The translations under genes and the position numbers were made by a program. From an uncultured Burkholderiales bacterium (GTDB lineage Bacteria > Pseudomonadota > Gammaproteobacteria > Burkholderiales > Burkholderiaceae_C), in NCBI GenBank assembly GCA_945952065.1, contig CAMFGY010000016.1, positions 1 through 64,000 of the forward strand: a DNA stretch of 64,000 nucleotides, given 5' to 3'. Shown piece after piece: positions 1 to 9,126 of this stretch (position 1 is the first letter of the stretch; the number at the start of each line of letters is the position of its first letter). The notes beneath the pieces are model-generated. The model saw only the letters and a program-made list of their open reading frames with translations, was not told the DNA's origin and searched no databases.

Positions 1-341
1 GCGTGGGCTGCTCCAAGGTGCCAGACATCCACAACATCGGCCTGATGGAAGACCGAGCAACCCTACGCATTTCAAGCCAACACATTGCCAACTGGTTGCA
101 TCATGGTGTAGTTACGCCCGCACAAGTGCATGAAACCTTTCAGCGCATGGCCGCCGTGGTGGACGGGCAAAACGCGGGCGATCCGCTTTACAAGCCGATG
201 GCAGGGCGCTTTGAGACTTCTGCCGCCTATCGCGCCGCCTTGGAATTGGTGTTCAAGGGGCTTGAGCAGCCCAGTGGCTACACCGAACCTTTGTTGCACG
301 CGGGGAGGCTGAAAGTGAAGGCGAAGGAAACCTCAGTGTGA
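1..341 (+). CDS. glcB: malate synthase G, C-terminal part (truncated by window start)
   Basis: The reading frame is already open at the window edge (frame starts at base 3) and only the last 112 residues are visible. They contain the conserved malate synthase G tail, with [28 protein letters not shown]-like and [12 protein letters not shown]-like segments. The enzyme condenses glyoxylate with acetyl-CoA to malate in the glyoxylate shunt, in the cytoplasm. The full protein is normally about 720 residues, so most of the gene, including the TIM-barrel active site, lies outside. A terminator follows at 398-418. The family assignment is secure; nothing can be said about the missing part. Confidence 0.93.
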   Translation, partial: VGCSKVPDIHNIGLMEDRATLRISSQHIANWLHHGVVTPAQVHETFQRMAAVVDGQNAGDPLYKPMAGRFETSAAYRAALELVFKGLEQPSGYTEPLLHAGRLKVKAKETSV

Positions 342-397
342 CAATGGTCATGCGTTGTTTGGCTCCAACGTATTTTCATCGGCCGTTCATTTGCGCG

Positions 398-418
398 CCA
401 GGGGAATCCCTGGTTTTT
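398..418 (+). terminator. intrinsic terminator after glcB
   Basis: A six-base-pair stem CCAGGG/CCCTGG closes a GAAT tetraloop and is followed at once by TTTTT. It lies 57 bases after the malate synthase stop codon and points the same way, so it most likely ends that transcript. Confidence 0.7.
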
Positions 419-594
419 CCTTGAGGCTAAGCCTGTTGGGGGCTCAATCAGTGCTTACCCGTGGCAAGGTGTTGGCCGGAGTGTTAACAATTCTTAACCT
501 TGTTCCGTAAGCCGGAGTCGTTGGGCCTGGCTTGCTTTTTGGTTTTGCGGCAACTCAAGTCGCGAATCCCTGCCCACCTTACCAAGGAAGAACC

Positions 595-3222
595 ATGTTC
601 AAACCTAGCCAAGTCTCTTTGGCGATTGCGGCCGTGGTGGCCGCTTCTGTGTTGCCGGCTTTTGCTCAATCTGCGGACGCTCAGTTGGAGCGGGTCGTGG
701 TCACGGGCTCCAACATCAAACGCATTTCTGGCGAGGGCCCGCTGCCCGTTGAAATCATCACCCGCGCCGACATCGAGAAGAAGGGCGTGACCTCGACAAA
801 CGACCTGCTTCGGTCCATGGCCTCGATGTCCAGCTTCAACGATGAGTTGACTTCGAATTCCCCGTCGGCCACGGGTACCGCTTCTGCGGGCTTCCGAGGT
901 TTGGGTGGCGATCAAACGGTGGTGCTGTTGAACGGCCGACGTTTGGCCAACTATGGCTTTGATGGCGCTTTTGTCAATTTGAACACCATCCCCTTGGGCG
1001 CGATTGAGCGTGTCGAGGTCCTGAAAGACGGCGCGGCCGCGATTTATGGTGCAGACGCGATCGGTGGCGTTATCAACTTCATTACCCGACGCGACTTCTC
1101 CGGTTTTGAGGCGACCGCTGGATTTGGGCAGTCTTCGCGTGGCGACAGCACAGAAAAGAGCGTCACTCTGACTGCGGGCTATGGCAATTACGAGCAACAA
1201 GGCTTCAACATCCTCGCCAATTTGAATTATTCGAAGCGCGACCGGCTGATGAACTTGGATCGCGAGCGGACCCGCACGGCTGACTACCGTCGATTTGGTG
1301 GTGGCAATCAGTTGTCCACCTTTGCGCCGAGCGGGAACTTCGTCAATCCAAAAACAAAGTTGCAAGACACGTTCTCCGCATGCCCGGACGCTGGCTTGGT
1401 GGTGTCGCCATCGCCGCTCTCACCAGGCGTCGCAGGCAGCAAGAGCTGTGTGTTTGACTTCGCGCCGTACCGAACCACAATGTTTCCCGCAGAGCGTTTG
1501 GGTGGTGTGGTCACGGGTAGTTTGAAGATTTCTTCGGACCATCGCTTGTTTGCTGAAGCGATTTATGCGAAGAGTGAAAGCTTCGCCAGTGCAGCACCGG
1601 CGCCGGGCAATATCTTGATCAAGAAAGAGTTGACGGCACTGAATCCGTTTGGCGTTGACCTGACGGTCCGAGGCCGCCCCTTGCAGGCCGGGCCTCGCAC
1701 GACCAACAATGTGGCCGAAGCCTCTCGATTCCTGCTGGGCGCAGATGGCTCATTGTTCGGCTGGGACTACAACGTCGCCGCCGGTCAGGCCAAAAACAAA
1801 GTGGTGAATGAAGACGGCGGCTATATGCTGACCGACAAACTGTTGGCTGCGATTGGCGACGGTACCTTCAACCCCTTTGTGAACAACAATCCGCAGTCGG
1901 TGGTGGACTCCTTGGTGGCCAAGGATCAGCGCAAAGGTGAGACGACCTATAGCTTCATTGACGGGCGCGTATCGGGCGAATTGGGGCAGTTGCCTGGAGG
2001 CGCCATCGGTTTGGCAACGGGCTTCACGATTGCTCAAGACAAGATTGATGACGTCCCGGGGCCGAATCAGTCCAAGGCCGGTCCGATTCAGGGGCAGAGC
2101 AATGTGTTTGGTTCGATCACCCAGTCCGCGGTGAATGCTGATCGGAAAATGGGCGCTGTGTTTGCTGAGCTTGCTTTGCCCATCACAAAGCAAATCGAAG
2201 CTCAGGTGGCTGTGCGCCATGACCGTTATCAAGGCGGGATCAACTCCACGACGCCCAAGTTCGCCTTGAGCTACCGCCCCTTGGGTTCTTTGTTGTTCCG
2301 GGCCTCTTATGCCGAAGGCTTCAAGATGCCCTCACTGCGGGACTTGAATGGCGGGCAAAACCAAAGCGCGGATTCGGTGCAGGACTTCCCGGGCTGCGAT
2401 GCGAACAAAGTCGCAAAAGACAAGTGCCCTCGCTTGCAATACGACCGCTACTCGGGCGGCAATACAAGCTTGCGTCCAGAAAAAGCCAAGACCATGAATT
2501 TCGGCGTGATGTTCGAGCCGAACAATTCGGTCAATTTGGGTCTCGACTATTTCATCATCGAGAAGAAGGATGAAATTGGTTTGGTGCCAACACAGTTTGT
2601 GATTGACAACGTGCCCTTTGTGAAAGGGGCTACAACCTTGCTGAATGGTGATCCAAAGCTCTCAGTCACGCGTAATGCGGGTGGCACGATCACTGCAATC
2701 AATACTACTCAAGACAACTTGGGTACTCGAAATATCGAGGGCTTCGACTTGACCGGTACTTTGCGTCTGCCTCTGGCAGAGGGTGTGCGCCTGACCTTCG
2801 GTGGTAACGCAACGTACTACAGCAAGTATGACTACGCGGACATGCCCGGCACGCCTCTTTATGGTCGCCTGGGTCTGTTGAACCTGCCTCGTTGGAAGAC
2901 TGTGGCGACGGCTAGCCTCAAGGTGGGCGATTTCGAGGGAACGGTCACCCGCACTGATATTGCGGAAATGTGGGACAAACCTCAGTCAACGGCGGCAACA
3001 CCTGTTGCATCTACTGATAAGACGATCGCTAACTTTGCGCCGATCGATTTGGGCATCAGCTATGTCGGCTTCAAGGGAATCCGACTCTCGGGTGGCGTGA
3101 AGAATCTGTTCGACATCGAACCGGGCTTCTCGAACAATGACTCGCGCACCCTGGGCTTTGCTCAAGTGCATGACATTCGTGGTCGCTTCTACTACGCCTC
3201 GATCGGGTACTCGTTCAAGTAA
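595..3222 (+). CDS. TonB-dependent outer-membrane receptor
   Basis: An 875-residue receptor. The frame is open from 532, but ATG 595 has an AAGGAAG ribosome-binding site and starts a clean signal peptide (hydrophobic stretch ending ASVLPAFAQ). It is followed by a TonB-box-like region (LERVVVTGS) and a plug domain of about 120 residues (DLLRSM, VVLLNGRRLA, VEVLKDGAAAIYGADAIGGVINF). The rest is a beta-barrel ending in an aromatic strand (YYASIGYSFK). The family imports bulky nutrients such as siderophores, glycans or peptides across the outer membrane using TonB energy; the substrate cannot be read from sequence. Third codon positions look less GC-rich than in the next receptor. Its terminator is at 3290-3322. 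Confidence 0.93.
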   Translation: MFKPSQVSLAIAAVVAASVLPAFAQSADAQLERVVVTGSNIKRISGEGPLPVEIITRADIEKKGVTSTNDLLRSMASMSSFNDELTSNSPSATGTASAGFRGLGGDQTVVLLNGRRLANYGFDGAFVNLNTIPLGAIERVEVLKDGAAAIYGADAIGGVINFITRRDFSGFEATAGFGQSSRGDSTEKSVTLTAGYGNYEQQGFNILANLNYSKRDRLMNLDRERTRTADYRRFGGGNQLSTFAPSGNFVNPKTKLQDTFSACPDAGLVVSPSPLSPGVAGSKSCVFDFAPYRTTMFPAERLGGVVTGSLKISSDHRLFAEAIYAKSESFASAAPAPGNILIKKELTALNPFGVDLTVRGRPLQAGPRTTNNVAEASRFLLGADGSLFGWDYNVAAGQAKNKVVNEDGGYMLTDKLLAAIGDGTFNPFVNNNPQSVVDSLVAKDQRKGETTYSFIDGRVSGELGQLPGGAIGLATGFTIAQDKIDDVPGPNQSKAGPIQGQSNVFGSITQSAVNADRKMGAVFAELALPITKQIEAQVAVRHDRYQGGINSTTPKFALSYRPLGSLLFRASYAEGFKMPSLRDLNGGQNQSADSVQDFPGCDANKVAKDKCPRLQYDRYSGGNTSLRPEKAKTMNFGVMFEPNNSVNLGLDYFIIEKKDEIGLVPTQFVIDNVPFVKGATTLLNGDPKLSVTRNAGGTITAINTTQDNLGTRNIEGFDLTGTLRLPLAEGVRLTFGGNATYYSKYDYADMPGTPLYGRLGLLNLPRWKTVATASLKVGDFEGTVTRTDIAEMWDKPQSTAATPVASTDKTIANFAPIDLGISYVGFKGIRLSGGVKNLFDIEPGFSNNDSRTLGFAQVHDIRGRFYYASIGYSFK

Positions 3223-3289
3223 GCTGAGGAGCGCTGAGCGCTGAACCGATGGGCGCAGCGCATTGAACCACCACTCTGGCTATTTGGCT

Positions 3290-3322
3290 GGGCCTGGAGA
3301 CTTAGAGCTCCAGGCCCTTTTT
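3290..3322 (+). terminator. intrinsic terminator after first TonB receptor
   Basis: A perfect ten-base-pair stem, GGGCCTGGAG at 3290-3299 with CTCCAGGCCC at 3308-3317, is followed by TTTTT. It separates the two receptor genes transcriptionally. The rest of the roughly 500-base gap (3323-3723) presumably holds the promoter of the second receptor. I see no convincing gene there; a 79-codon frame at 3477-3716 has no ribosome-binding site or recognisable domain. Confidence 0.85.
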
Positions 3323-3723
3323 GTTTGCAACTCGGATGCGGCCGACTTCAAGCCACGGTTGTGCGAAATTCGCCCAAATTTCTGGCGAAACATTTGAAGG
3401 ATTCCTGTAACCCTGGGCGTCTTTTGTATGGGAGTTCGATAACTTTTTCTGAAAACAGTCCTAAAAGTCATGGTCAATGTCAATACAGGCAATCCTGAGT
3501 GCGACATTCGCGCAAAAACCAATTGACTACACCAAATTTTGGTTACATCCGAAAGTTTGTGGTGACTGTCCGACAGGTGTTGACCCGCTTGGGAAGCGGC
3601 TCCTGCAGTCCCTAGACTCGCCGCCGCAATGGCAAAACTTTTGGCACACCGTCTACCCGACGAGTCGCAGTAGCAGGCCATTGTTTGTTTGGTCATCCAC
3701 CAAAATTCCGGAGTAGTCCTCTC

Positions 3724-6669
3724 ATGTTGAAACAATACAAAGTCAGTGCCATTGGCGCTGCCGCTTTCCTTGCCGCTAGCGCCATCGGCGCGAGCGCTGT
3801 CGCCCAGACCGCCCCTCAAGCTCAGCAAATCGAGCGTGTGGAAGTGACGGGTTCGCGCATCCTGTCGGTGAATGCTGTCTCGCCCGCACCCATCCAGGTC
3901 ATGACCTCGGCCGACATCGCCGCTTCGGGCGTGACCAATCTGCAAGAGCTGCTGTTGAAGAGCCCGGTGTTTGGTACCCCTGGCATCAGCCGTACCAACT
4001 CCAACTTCAGCACCTCGGCGGGCGGCGTGGCCACGGTGGACCTGCGCAATCTGGGCGCAGACCGCACCTTGCTGCTCGTCAACGGTCGTCGTTATGTTGC
4101 AGGTATCTCGGGCTCGGCTACGGTTGACCTGAACACCATTCCCACCGACTTCATCGAGCGCGTGGAAGTCATGACCGGCGGCGCTTCGGCAGCTTACGGC
4201 TCTGACGCCGTGGCCGGCGTGGTGAACCTGGTGTTGAAGAAGGGCTTTTCCGGCCTGATGCTGGACGCCCAAGTGGGCCAAAGCCAGAAGAATGACGACA
4301 AGGTCAAGAAGTTCAGCGCGACCACGGGCGTGAGCTCGGCCGACGGCCGCGACAACATCATGGCCCATTTCTCGATCAGCCAGCAAGGCGCCGTGTACTC
4401 GGCCAACCGCGATCGCTCGGCGGTGGACCAGTTGTCCAAGTTCGCGCTGACTGGCGAAGCTTCGGACATCTCCACGATCAACCGCCCGGCCTATTCGTCC
4501 TTCACTCCGCAAGGTCGTTTCTTCTACACCGGCGCTAACGGCAAGGCCGCCAACTACACCTACGATCCGTCGGGCAAAGAAGTGCCTTACAGTGGCGCTC
4601 TGGGCTTCAACCGCAATGCCATTCGTCAGACCGCCATCCCAACCGACCGCCTGCTGCTGGCGGCCAATGGTGAAAAGGCGCTGAATGAATCGCACTCGCT
4701 GTTCTTCGAAGGCACTTACGCCGCGACCAGCACCAAGACCCAGATCGAGCCTTTTGCGGTGGATTCCACCGGTGGTTCCAACCCGATCTACTCGGGTGGC
4801 TTTTACGTGCCTGCGGAATTCATGGTCAATGGCAAGATGGTTCGCAATCCGCTGGTGCCAGACTACCTCTACAACCTCGCCACCGACCGCGACAATGACG
4901 GCGCCAAGGACTACAACTTCACCCGTCGTCTGTCGGAAATCGACAACCGCGGCGCACGTGCTGAGCGCGACACCTTCCGCATCTTGGCGGGCTTGAAGGG
5001 CGACCTGAGCAAGGTCTGGACTTACGAGGCCTATGCCGCCCACGGCTTCACCAAGGAAGCCCAGCACAGCACCGGTCAGGTCAACGCGGCCAACTTCCGC
5101 TACGCACTGGAAGCCATTCCTGATGCCAATGGCAAGGCCATCTGCCGTGACCCGATCGCACGCGCGCAAGGTTGCGTGCCCATCAATGTGTTCGGCCGCG
5201 GTTCCATCAGCCCTGAAGCCGCCAAGTATGTGCGCGCTGACGGCAGCCTGATGACCAAGGTGGAGCAGACTTTTGCTGGCGCGACTGTGTCGGGCGAGCC
5301 TTTCGATCTGCCAGCCGGTCCCGTGGGCATGGCCTTTGGTGCTGAGTACCGCAAAGAGAAGTCGCGCGACGAAGCCGATGCGCTGACCCAAGCTGGTTTG
5401 AACCTGGGCAATGCCCGCCCCATCACCGAGGGTGAGTTCAATGTGAAGGAAGTCTTCGGCGAAGTGCGCGCACCGCTGCTGAAGGACCTGCCTTTCGTCA
5501 AGGCCTTGGACGCCAACGCTGCTGTGCGTTTCGGCAAGTACTCGACTGTGGGCAATGTGACGAGCTGGAACGCGGGCCTGGACTGGGCGCTGAACTCCAT
5601 GGTTCGCGTGCGCGGTACCACCGCCGTTTCGACCCGTGCTCCTAACGTCGGCGAGTTGTACCAAGGCGGCAATCAAACCTTCCCCACCGGCATCTCAGAC
5701 CCCTGCGAGGGCGTGACTGCGAAATCAGTTGGCGCGAAGGATGACTTGTGCCGCAAGGACCCCGGCGTGATGGAGAACATTGCCGCGAACGGCGAGTTCG
5801 TGGTGACACAGCCCGACTCGCAAAGCGTGAGCGGCTACGACTTTGGCAACACAAAGCTGAAGGCCGAAAAGGGCAAGTCCAACACCCTGGGCGTGATCTT
5901 CTCGCCCAAGGGCATCGATCTGCTGAAGAACTTCAGCTTCACCGCTGACTACTTCGACATCAAGATCGACAACGTCATCTCCACACCGGGTCGCCAGCTG
6001 ACGCTGAACAAGTGCTACGACGGCGTGGCTTCGTACTGCGCGGACATCAAGCGCCGCTCGACGGCCCTGGGTGCCTTGAGCGCTGGTTCGCTGGCCCAGA
6101 TCAACCAAACCAATATCAACGCCGGTAGCCGCTCCACCAAGGGTGTTGACTTGACGGTCAGCCATGGCCTGAAGGTGGCCGATGGTCAGTTGAATAGCCG
6201 TTTGGCCTACACCTACCTGATCGAGTACTCTCAGATCGCCAAGCCGGGCGAGGCACCTGACTACTCGCAAGGCGAAGTGGGCTTCTCGCGCAACCGCTGG
6301 GTGCTGAACCTGGGCTACGACCGCGGCGCCTTTGGCGTGCAAGCTTCGGTGACCTATATCGGCCACGCTTACCTGGATGACCAAGCCTTCTCGGATACGC
6401 TCGACAAGGACAAAAAGGTGATCCGCACCGCGCGTGAGAACCAGAAGATGTTCGGCGAGATCAAGGCCAAGGTCTACACCGACCTGCAGATGAGCTACAA
6501 GCTCGGCAAGGGCTTCCAGATCTACGGTGGCGTGAACAATCTGTTCGACACCACCCCGCCGGCCATCGTCAGCGGCTTGCCGGGTAACACCACCGGGACT
6601 GAAACCGACGCCGGCACCTATGACGCCATCGGCCGTCGCTACTACCTTGGCATGCGCTACAGCTTCTAA
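3724..6669 (+). CDS. TonB-dependent outer-membrane receptor
   Basis: A 981-residue receptor. ATG 3724 is preferred over the upstream frame opening because it begins a typical signal peptide (MLKQYKVSAIGAAAFLAASA, cut after SAVAQ) and has GGAG 11 bases upstream. The mature N-terminus carries IERVEVTGSRI. A plug domain follows with NLQELLLKSP, LLLVNGRRYVAG, ERVEVMTGGASAAYGSDAVAGVVNLVL, then a large barrel ending GRRYYLGMRYSF. It is a distant paralogue of the preceding receptor, with similar plug motifs but a longer barrel and more GC-biased codons. The substrate is unknown. It has its own gap upstream and a terminator downstream, so it is probably transcribed alone. Confidence 0.93.
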   Translation: MLKQYKVSAIGAAAFLAASAIGASAVAQTAPQAQQIERVEVTGSRILSVNAVSPAPIQVMTSADIAASGVTNLQELLLKSPVFGTPGISRTNSNFSTSAGGVATVDLRNLGADRTLLLVNGRRYVAGISGSATVDLNTIPTDFIERVEVMTGGASAAYGSDAVAGVVNLVLKKGFSGLMLDAQVGQSQKNDDKVKKFSATTGVSSADGRDNIMAHFSISQQGAVYSANRDRSAVDQLSKFALTGEASDISTINRPAYSSFTPQGRFFYTGANGKAANYTYDPSGKEVPYSGALGFNRNAIRQTAIPTDRLLLAANGEKALNESHSLFFEGTYAATSTKTQIEPFAVDSTGGSNPIYSGGFYVPAEFMVNGKMVRNPLVPDYLYNLATDRDNDGAKDYNFTRRLSEIDNRGARAERDTFRILAGLKGDLSKVWTYEAYAAHGFTKEAQHSTGQVNAANFRYALEAIPDANGKAICRDPIARAQGCVPINVFGRGSISPEAAKYVRADGSLMTKVEQTFAGATVSGEPFDLPAGPVGMAFGAEYRKEKSRDEADALTQAGLNLGNARPITEGEFNVKEVFGEVRAPLLKDLPFVKALDANAAVRFGKYSTVGNVTSWNAGLDWALNSMVRVRGTTAVSTRAPNVGELYQGGNQTFPTGISDPCEGVTAKSVGAKDDLCRKDPGVMENIAANGEFVVTQPDSQSVSGYDFGNTKLKAEKGKSNTLGVIFSPKGIDLLKNFSFTADYFDIKIDNVISTPGRQLTLNKCYDGVASYCADIKRRSTALGALSAGSLAQINQTNINAGSRSTKGVDLTVSHGLKVADGQLNSRLAYTYLIEYSQIAKPGEAPDYSQGEVGFSRNRWVLNLGYDRGAFGVQASVTYIGHAYLDDQAFSDTLDKDKKVIRTARENQKMFGEIKAKVYTDLQMSYKLGKGFQIYGGVNNLFDTTPPAIVSGLPGNTTGTETDAGTYDAIGRRYYLGMRYSF

Positions 6670-6706
6670 GCTCGGCTGAGTGAAGTAAGCAAGCCTGCAT
6701 ATAGGC

Positions 6707-6730
6707 GAGGCGCTGCTCGAGCAGCGCCTC
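6707..6730 (+). repeat. 24-bp perfect palindrome downstream of second TonB receptor
   Basis: GAGGCGCTGCTC is followed directly by its reverse complement GAGCAGCGCCTC. It sits 37 bases after the receptor stop and just before a canonical terminator. It may help mRNA 3'-end stability or fold as a cruciform. No T-run follows it directly. Confidence 0.6.
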
Positions 6731-6733
6731 TCG

Positions 6734-6770
6734 AACCCGCCCTGACCTTTGCGTCGCGGCGGGTTTTTTT
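6734..6770 (+). terminator. intrinsic terminator after second TonB receptor
   Basis: The stem AACCCGCC (6734-6741) pairs with GGCGGGTT (6758-6765) and runs into a T-tract through 6770. The position is right for ending the second receptor transcript. Confidence 0.85.
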
Positions 6771-6920
6771 ATGCCGGTATGAGATGCAAGCGCTCAGCGG
6801 CAAAGGGGCTGAAACGCTGGGGAGAAGGGCGCAAACTCGGGCCCGAAGCCTCCTAGAATCCCCCCTCTTGCTGGCGGCCTCGCCGCCCCACCCTCAGAAC
6901 AGAACAACGACTGCGCCGTG

Positions 6921-8261
6921 ATGTCCTCTGCCGAAGCACCGAACTCTCATTCCCCTGCTGCACTGCCGTCGTCTTGCGAAGTCTTGATCATCGGCGCCGG
7001 CCCCGCAGGCAGCGCTTGCGCGCGGGTCTTGGCGCAGGCGGGTGTGGATGTGGTGTTGGTGGACCAACATCCGCAGGGGCGCGACAAGATTTGCGGCGAT
7101 GGACTGATTCCCGACTCGCATGCGGCTTTGGCGCGCTTGGGGTTGTTGCAGCGTGTCATGGCGCGTGCTCAGCCGGTGGCGGATGTGGCCTGCATCGGGC
7201 CGCGCGGTGGGCGCATTGATGTGCCGGGTTCGCTGGCAGTTTTGCCGCGCCAGCAACTCGATGAAATCCTCTGCGCTGGTGCACAGGAAGCGGGGGCTAA
7301 GTTTTTTGCGCCGGTGCGTTTTGAAGCGCCGCTTTTGGATGCGGTACAGCTGCGCGTCATTGGCGCGCAGCTGAAGGTGGGCGATGCGCAGCACGAGCTG
7401 CGCGCCGATTGGGTGATTCTGGCCACCGGCGCGGTGCCCAAGCCGCTCAGCGCTGCGGGCCTGTGTGAGCGTCACACACCCAGTGGCGTGGCTTTGCGGG
7501 GTTATGTTCGTGCGCCGTCGTTGGTGGGCCAAATCAAGGCCATGGAGGTGGTGTGGTGCAAGGCGGTGCGGCCCGGCTATGGCTGGATCTTCCCGGCGCC
7601 CGACGGCTGCTTCAATATCGGCGTCGGCGTGACCGACAGCCATAAACTGGTGTCGGCCCCCAAGACGCCCTGGTGGGCGTCGGCCCCCCGAGGGGGCGCT
7701 GGCCTCTTGGGGCGGCCCGGCGAAGCCGTTGCAGGAAAAGGCGCCAAGAAAGAGTTGAACCTGCGCAAGATCTTCGACGCCTTTGTCGAGCATTACCCGC
7801 CTGCCGCGCAATTGATGCGCGAAGGCGAACTGCTTGGCGACCTGAAAGGCGCGCCGTTGCGCTGCACACTCACCGGTGCCAAATGGAGCCGCCCCGGCCT
7901 CTTGGCCACCGGCGAGGCCGCCGGCAGCACTTACTCCTTCACCGGCGAGGGCATTGGCAAGGCCATGGAGACCGGCATGCTGGCCGCTGACGCGGTGCTG
8001 GCAGGCCGTCGCCAAGCCTGGGGCGAAGCCCAGGTGCGCGCGGCTTATGAGCAAAGCCTGCTGGCGCTCAAGCCCAAGTTCGATTTGTACGAGCGCGCCA
8101 ACAAGGTCAATGCCCACCCGTGGTTGATCGACCTCTTGATCTGGCGCGGCAACAAGAGCGAGCGACTGCGTCGACGCATGAGCGGGGTCTTGAACGAGAC
8201 CAGCAACCCAGGCAATTTGATCAGCCTGAAGGGCTTCAAACGCCTCTTCCTAGAAGGCTAG
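6921..8261 (+). CDS. geranylgeranyl-reductase-family FAD-dependent oxidoreductase
   Basis: A 446-residue flavoprotein. Near the N-terminus it has the Rossmann FAD motif (VLIIGAGPAGSACARVLAQAG, then acidic DQ) and the family motif DKICGDGL. Near residues 320-335 it has the second FAD motif (LATGEAAGSTYSFTGEGIGKAMETG). The family covers geranylgeranyl reductases and related lipid or quinone-modifying monooxygenases; the substrate is not determined. ATG 6921 and GTG 6918 are both possible and neither has a good ribosome-binding site. Residues about 244-269 look inserted: they are encoded by a GC-rich REP-like hairpin element that keeps the frame open. The glutamine amidotransferase gene starts 13 bases downstream, so the two are probably co-transcribed. 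Confidence 0.85.
   Translation: MSSAEAPNSHSPAALPSSCEVLIIGAGPAGSACARVLAQAGVDVVLVDQHPQGRDKICGDGLIPDSHAALARLGLLQRVMARAQPVADVACIGPRGGRIDVPGSLAVLPRQQLDEILCAGAQEAGAKFFAPVRFEAPLLDAVQLRVIGAQLKVGDAQHELRADWVILATGAVPKPLSAAGLCERHTPSGVALRGYVRAPSLVGQIKAMEVVWCKAVRPGYGWIFPAPDGCFNIGVGVTDSHKLVSAPKTPWWASAPRGGAGLLGRPGEAVAGKGAKKELNLRKIFDAFVEHYPPAAQLMREGELLGDLKGAPLRCTLTGAKWSRPGLLATGEAAGSTYSFTGEGIGKAMETGMLAADAVLAGRRQAWGEAQVRAAYEQSLLALKPKFDLYERANKVNAHPWLIDLLIWRGNKSERLRRRMSGVLNETSNPGNLISLKGFKRLFLEG
7657..7725 (+). repeat. REP-like GC-rich hairpin element inserted in frame within a gene
   Basis: Nested inverted repeats. Outer arms CCCCAAGA (7658-7665) and TCTTGGGG (7705-7712) enclose two hairpins: GACGCCC-TGGT-GGGCGTC (7664-7681) and GCCCCC-CGA-GGGGGC (7683-7697). 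It continues into GCGGCCCGGCGAAG. From memory, intergenic repeats containing CCCCCGAGGGGGCGC and TTGGGGCGGCCCGGCG are common in Burkholderiales genomes. Here the element lies inside the flavoprotein reading frame and adds about 25 residues (APKTPWWASAPRGGAGLLGR and neighbours) that do not look like the family. Confidence 0.6.
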
Positions 8262-8274
8262 AAAGGGCCCGACC

Positions 8275-9039
8275 ATGTGCCAATTGCTCGGCATGAATGC
8301 CAATGTGCCCACCGATGTGATGTTCAGCTTCACCGGCTTGGCGAATCGGGCCGATGAACACAAAGACGGCTTCGGCATTGCCTTCTTTGAAGGCCGGGGC
8401 CTGCGTCATTTTGTGGATCATCACAGCGCCCGCGTCTCACCCTTGGCCGAGTTGGTGCAGCGCTACCCGATCAAGAGCGACAACGTCATCGCCCACATCC
8501 GCAAGGCCACGCAGGGCCAGGTCTCCTTGGAGAACACACACCCCTTCCAACGCGAGTTGTGGGGTCGCTACTGGGTGTTTGCCCACAACGGCAATTTGAA
8601 GGACTTTGAGCCCCGCCTGCATGCGGCCTTCAAACCGGTTGGCCAGACCGACAGCGAACGCGCGTTTTGCTGGTTGATGCAAGAGTTGGCCAAGGCGCAC
8701 TGCGATGTGCCCAGCATTCCCGAGCTGACCTGTACGCTGTCTGAATTGATGCCGCAGCTCAATGCCTATGGCACCTTCAATATGCTGCTCTCCAACGGCC
8801 AAGCCCTGTGGGCGCATGGCTCCACCCACCTGCATTACCTGCTGCGCGCCCACCCCTTTGGCCGGGTGCATTTGCAAGACGAAGACCTGAGCGTGGACTT
8901 TGCCGCGCACACCACGGCACAAGACCGGGTGGCCATCATCGCCACCGAGCCCCTCACCCGCGATGAGCCCTGGGTGGCTTTCCAGCCGGGCGAGTTGAAG
9001 GTGTTTGTGGGCGGCGCCTTGCAGACCTGCGCCAGCTGA
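8275..9039 (+). CDS. class II glutamine amidotransferase (YafJ-like)
   Basis: 254 residues starting MCQLLGMNAN, so Cys2 becomes the N-terminal nucleophile after methionine removal, as in Ntn-type glutaminases. The conserved segments RADEHKDGFGIAFF, VIAHIRKATQG, ENTHPF and WVFAHNGNL are all present. The family hydrolyses glutamine and hands ammonia to a partner. This stand-alone group, related to E. coli YafJ and to EgtC, has no obvious synthetase domain and its acceptor is unknown. It follows the flavoprotein gene by 13 bases, suggesting an operon, but no shared pathway is evident. Confidence 0.88.
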   Translation: MCQLLGMNANVPTDVMFSFTGLANRADEHKDGFGIAFFEGRGLRHFVDHHSARVSPLAELVQRYPIKSDNVIAHIRKATQGQVSLENTHPFQRELWGRYWVFAHNGNLKDFEPRLHAAFKPVGQTDSERAFCWLMQELAKAHCDVPSIPELTCTLSELMPQLNAYGTFNMLLSNGQALWAHGSTHLHYLLRAHPFGRVHLQDEDLSVDFAAHTTAQDRVAIIATEPLTRDEPWVAFQPGELKVFVGGALQTCAS

Positions 9040-9126
9040 AGCCCTCTGGCGCCCCATTCGACGCGGCATTCCGCCATTCGCCTCAGATGGGCTGCGCGCA
9101 TGCCGCGCTGACCTAGACTGGCGGCC

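Noticed and set aside
3477-3716. 79-codon frame between the TonB receptors
   Set aside because: No ribosome-binding site, no domain, and it lies in the expected promoter region of the second receptor.
3280-5676. 798-codon minus-strand open frame
   Set aside because: Opposite the second TonB receptor; high GC codon bias keeps the antisense frame open and it has no recognisable domain.
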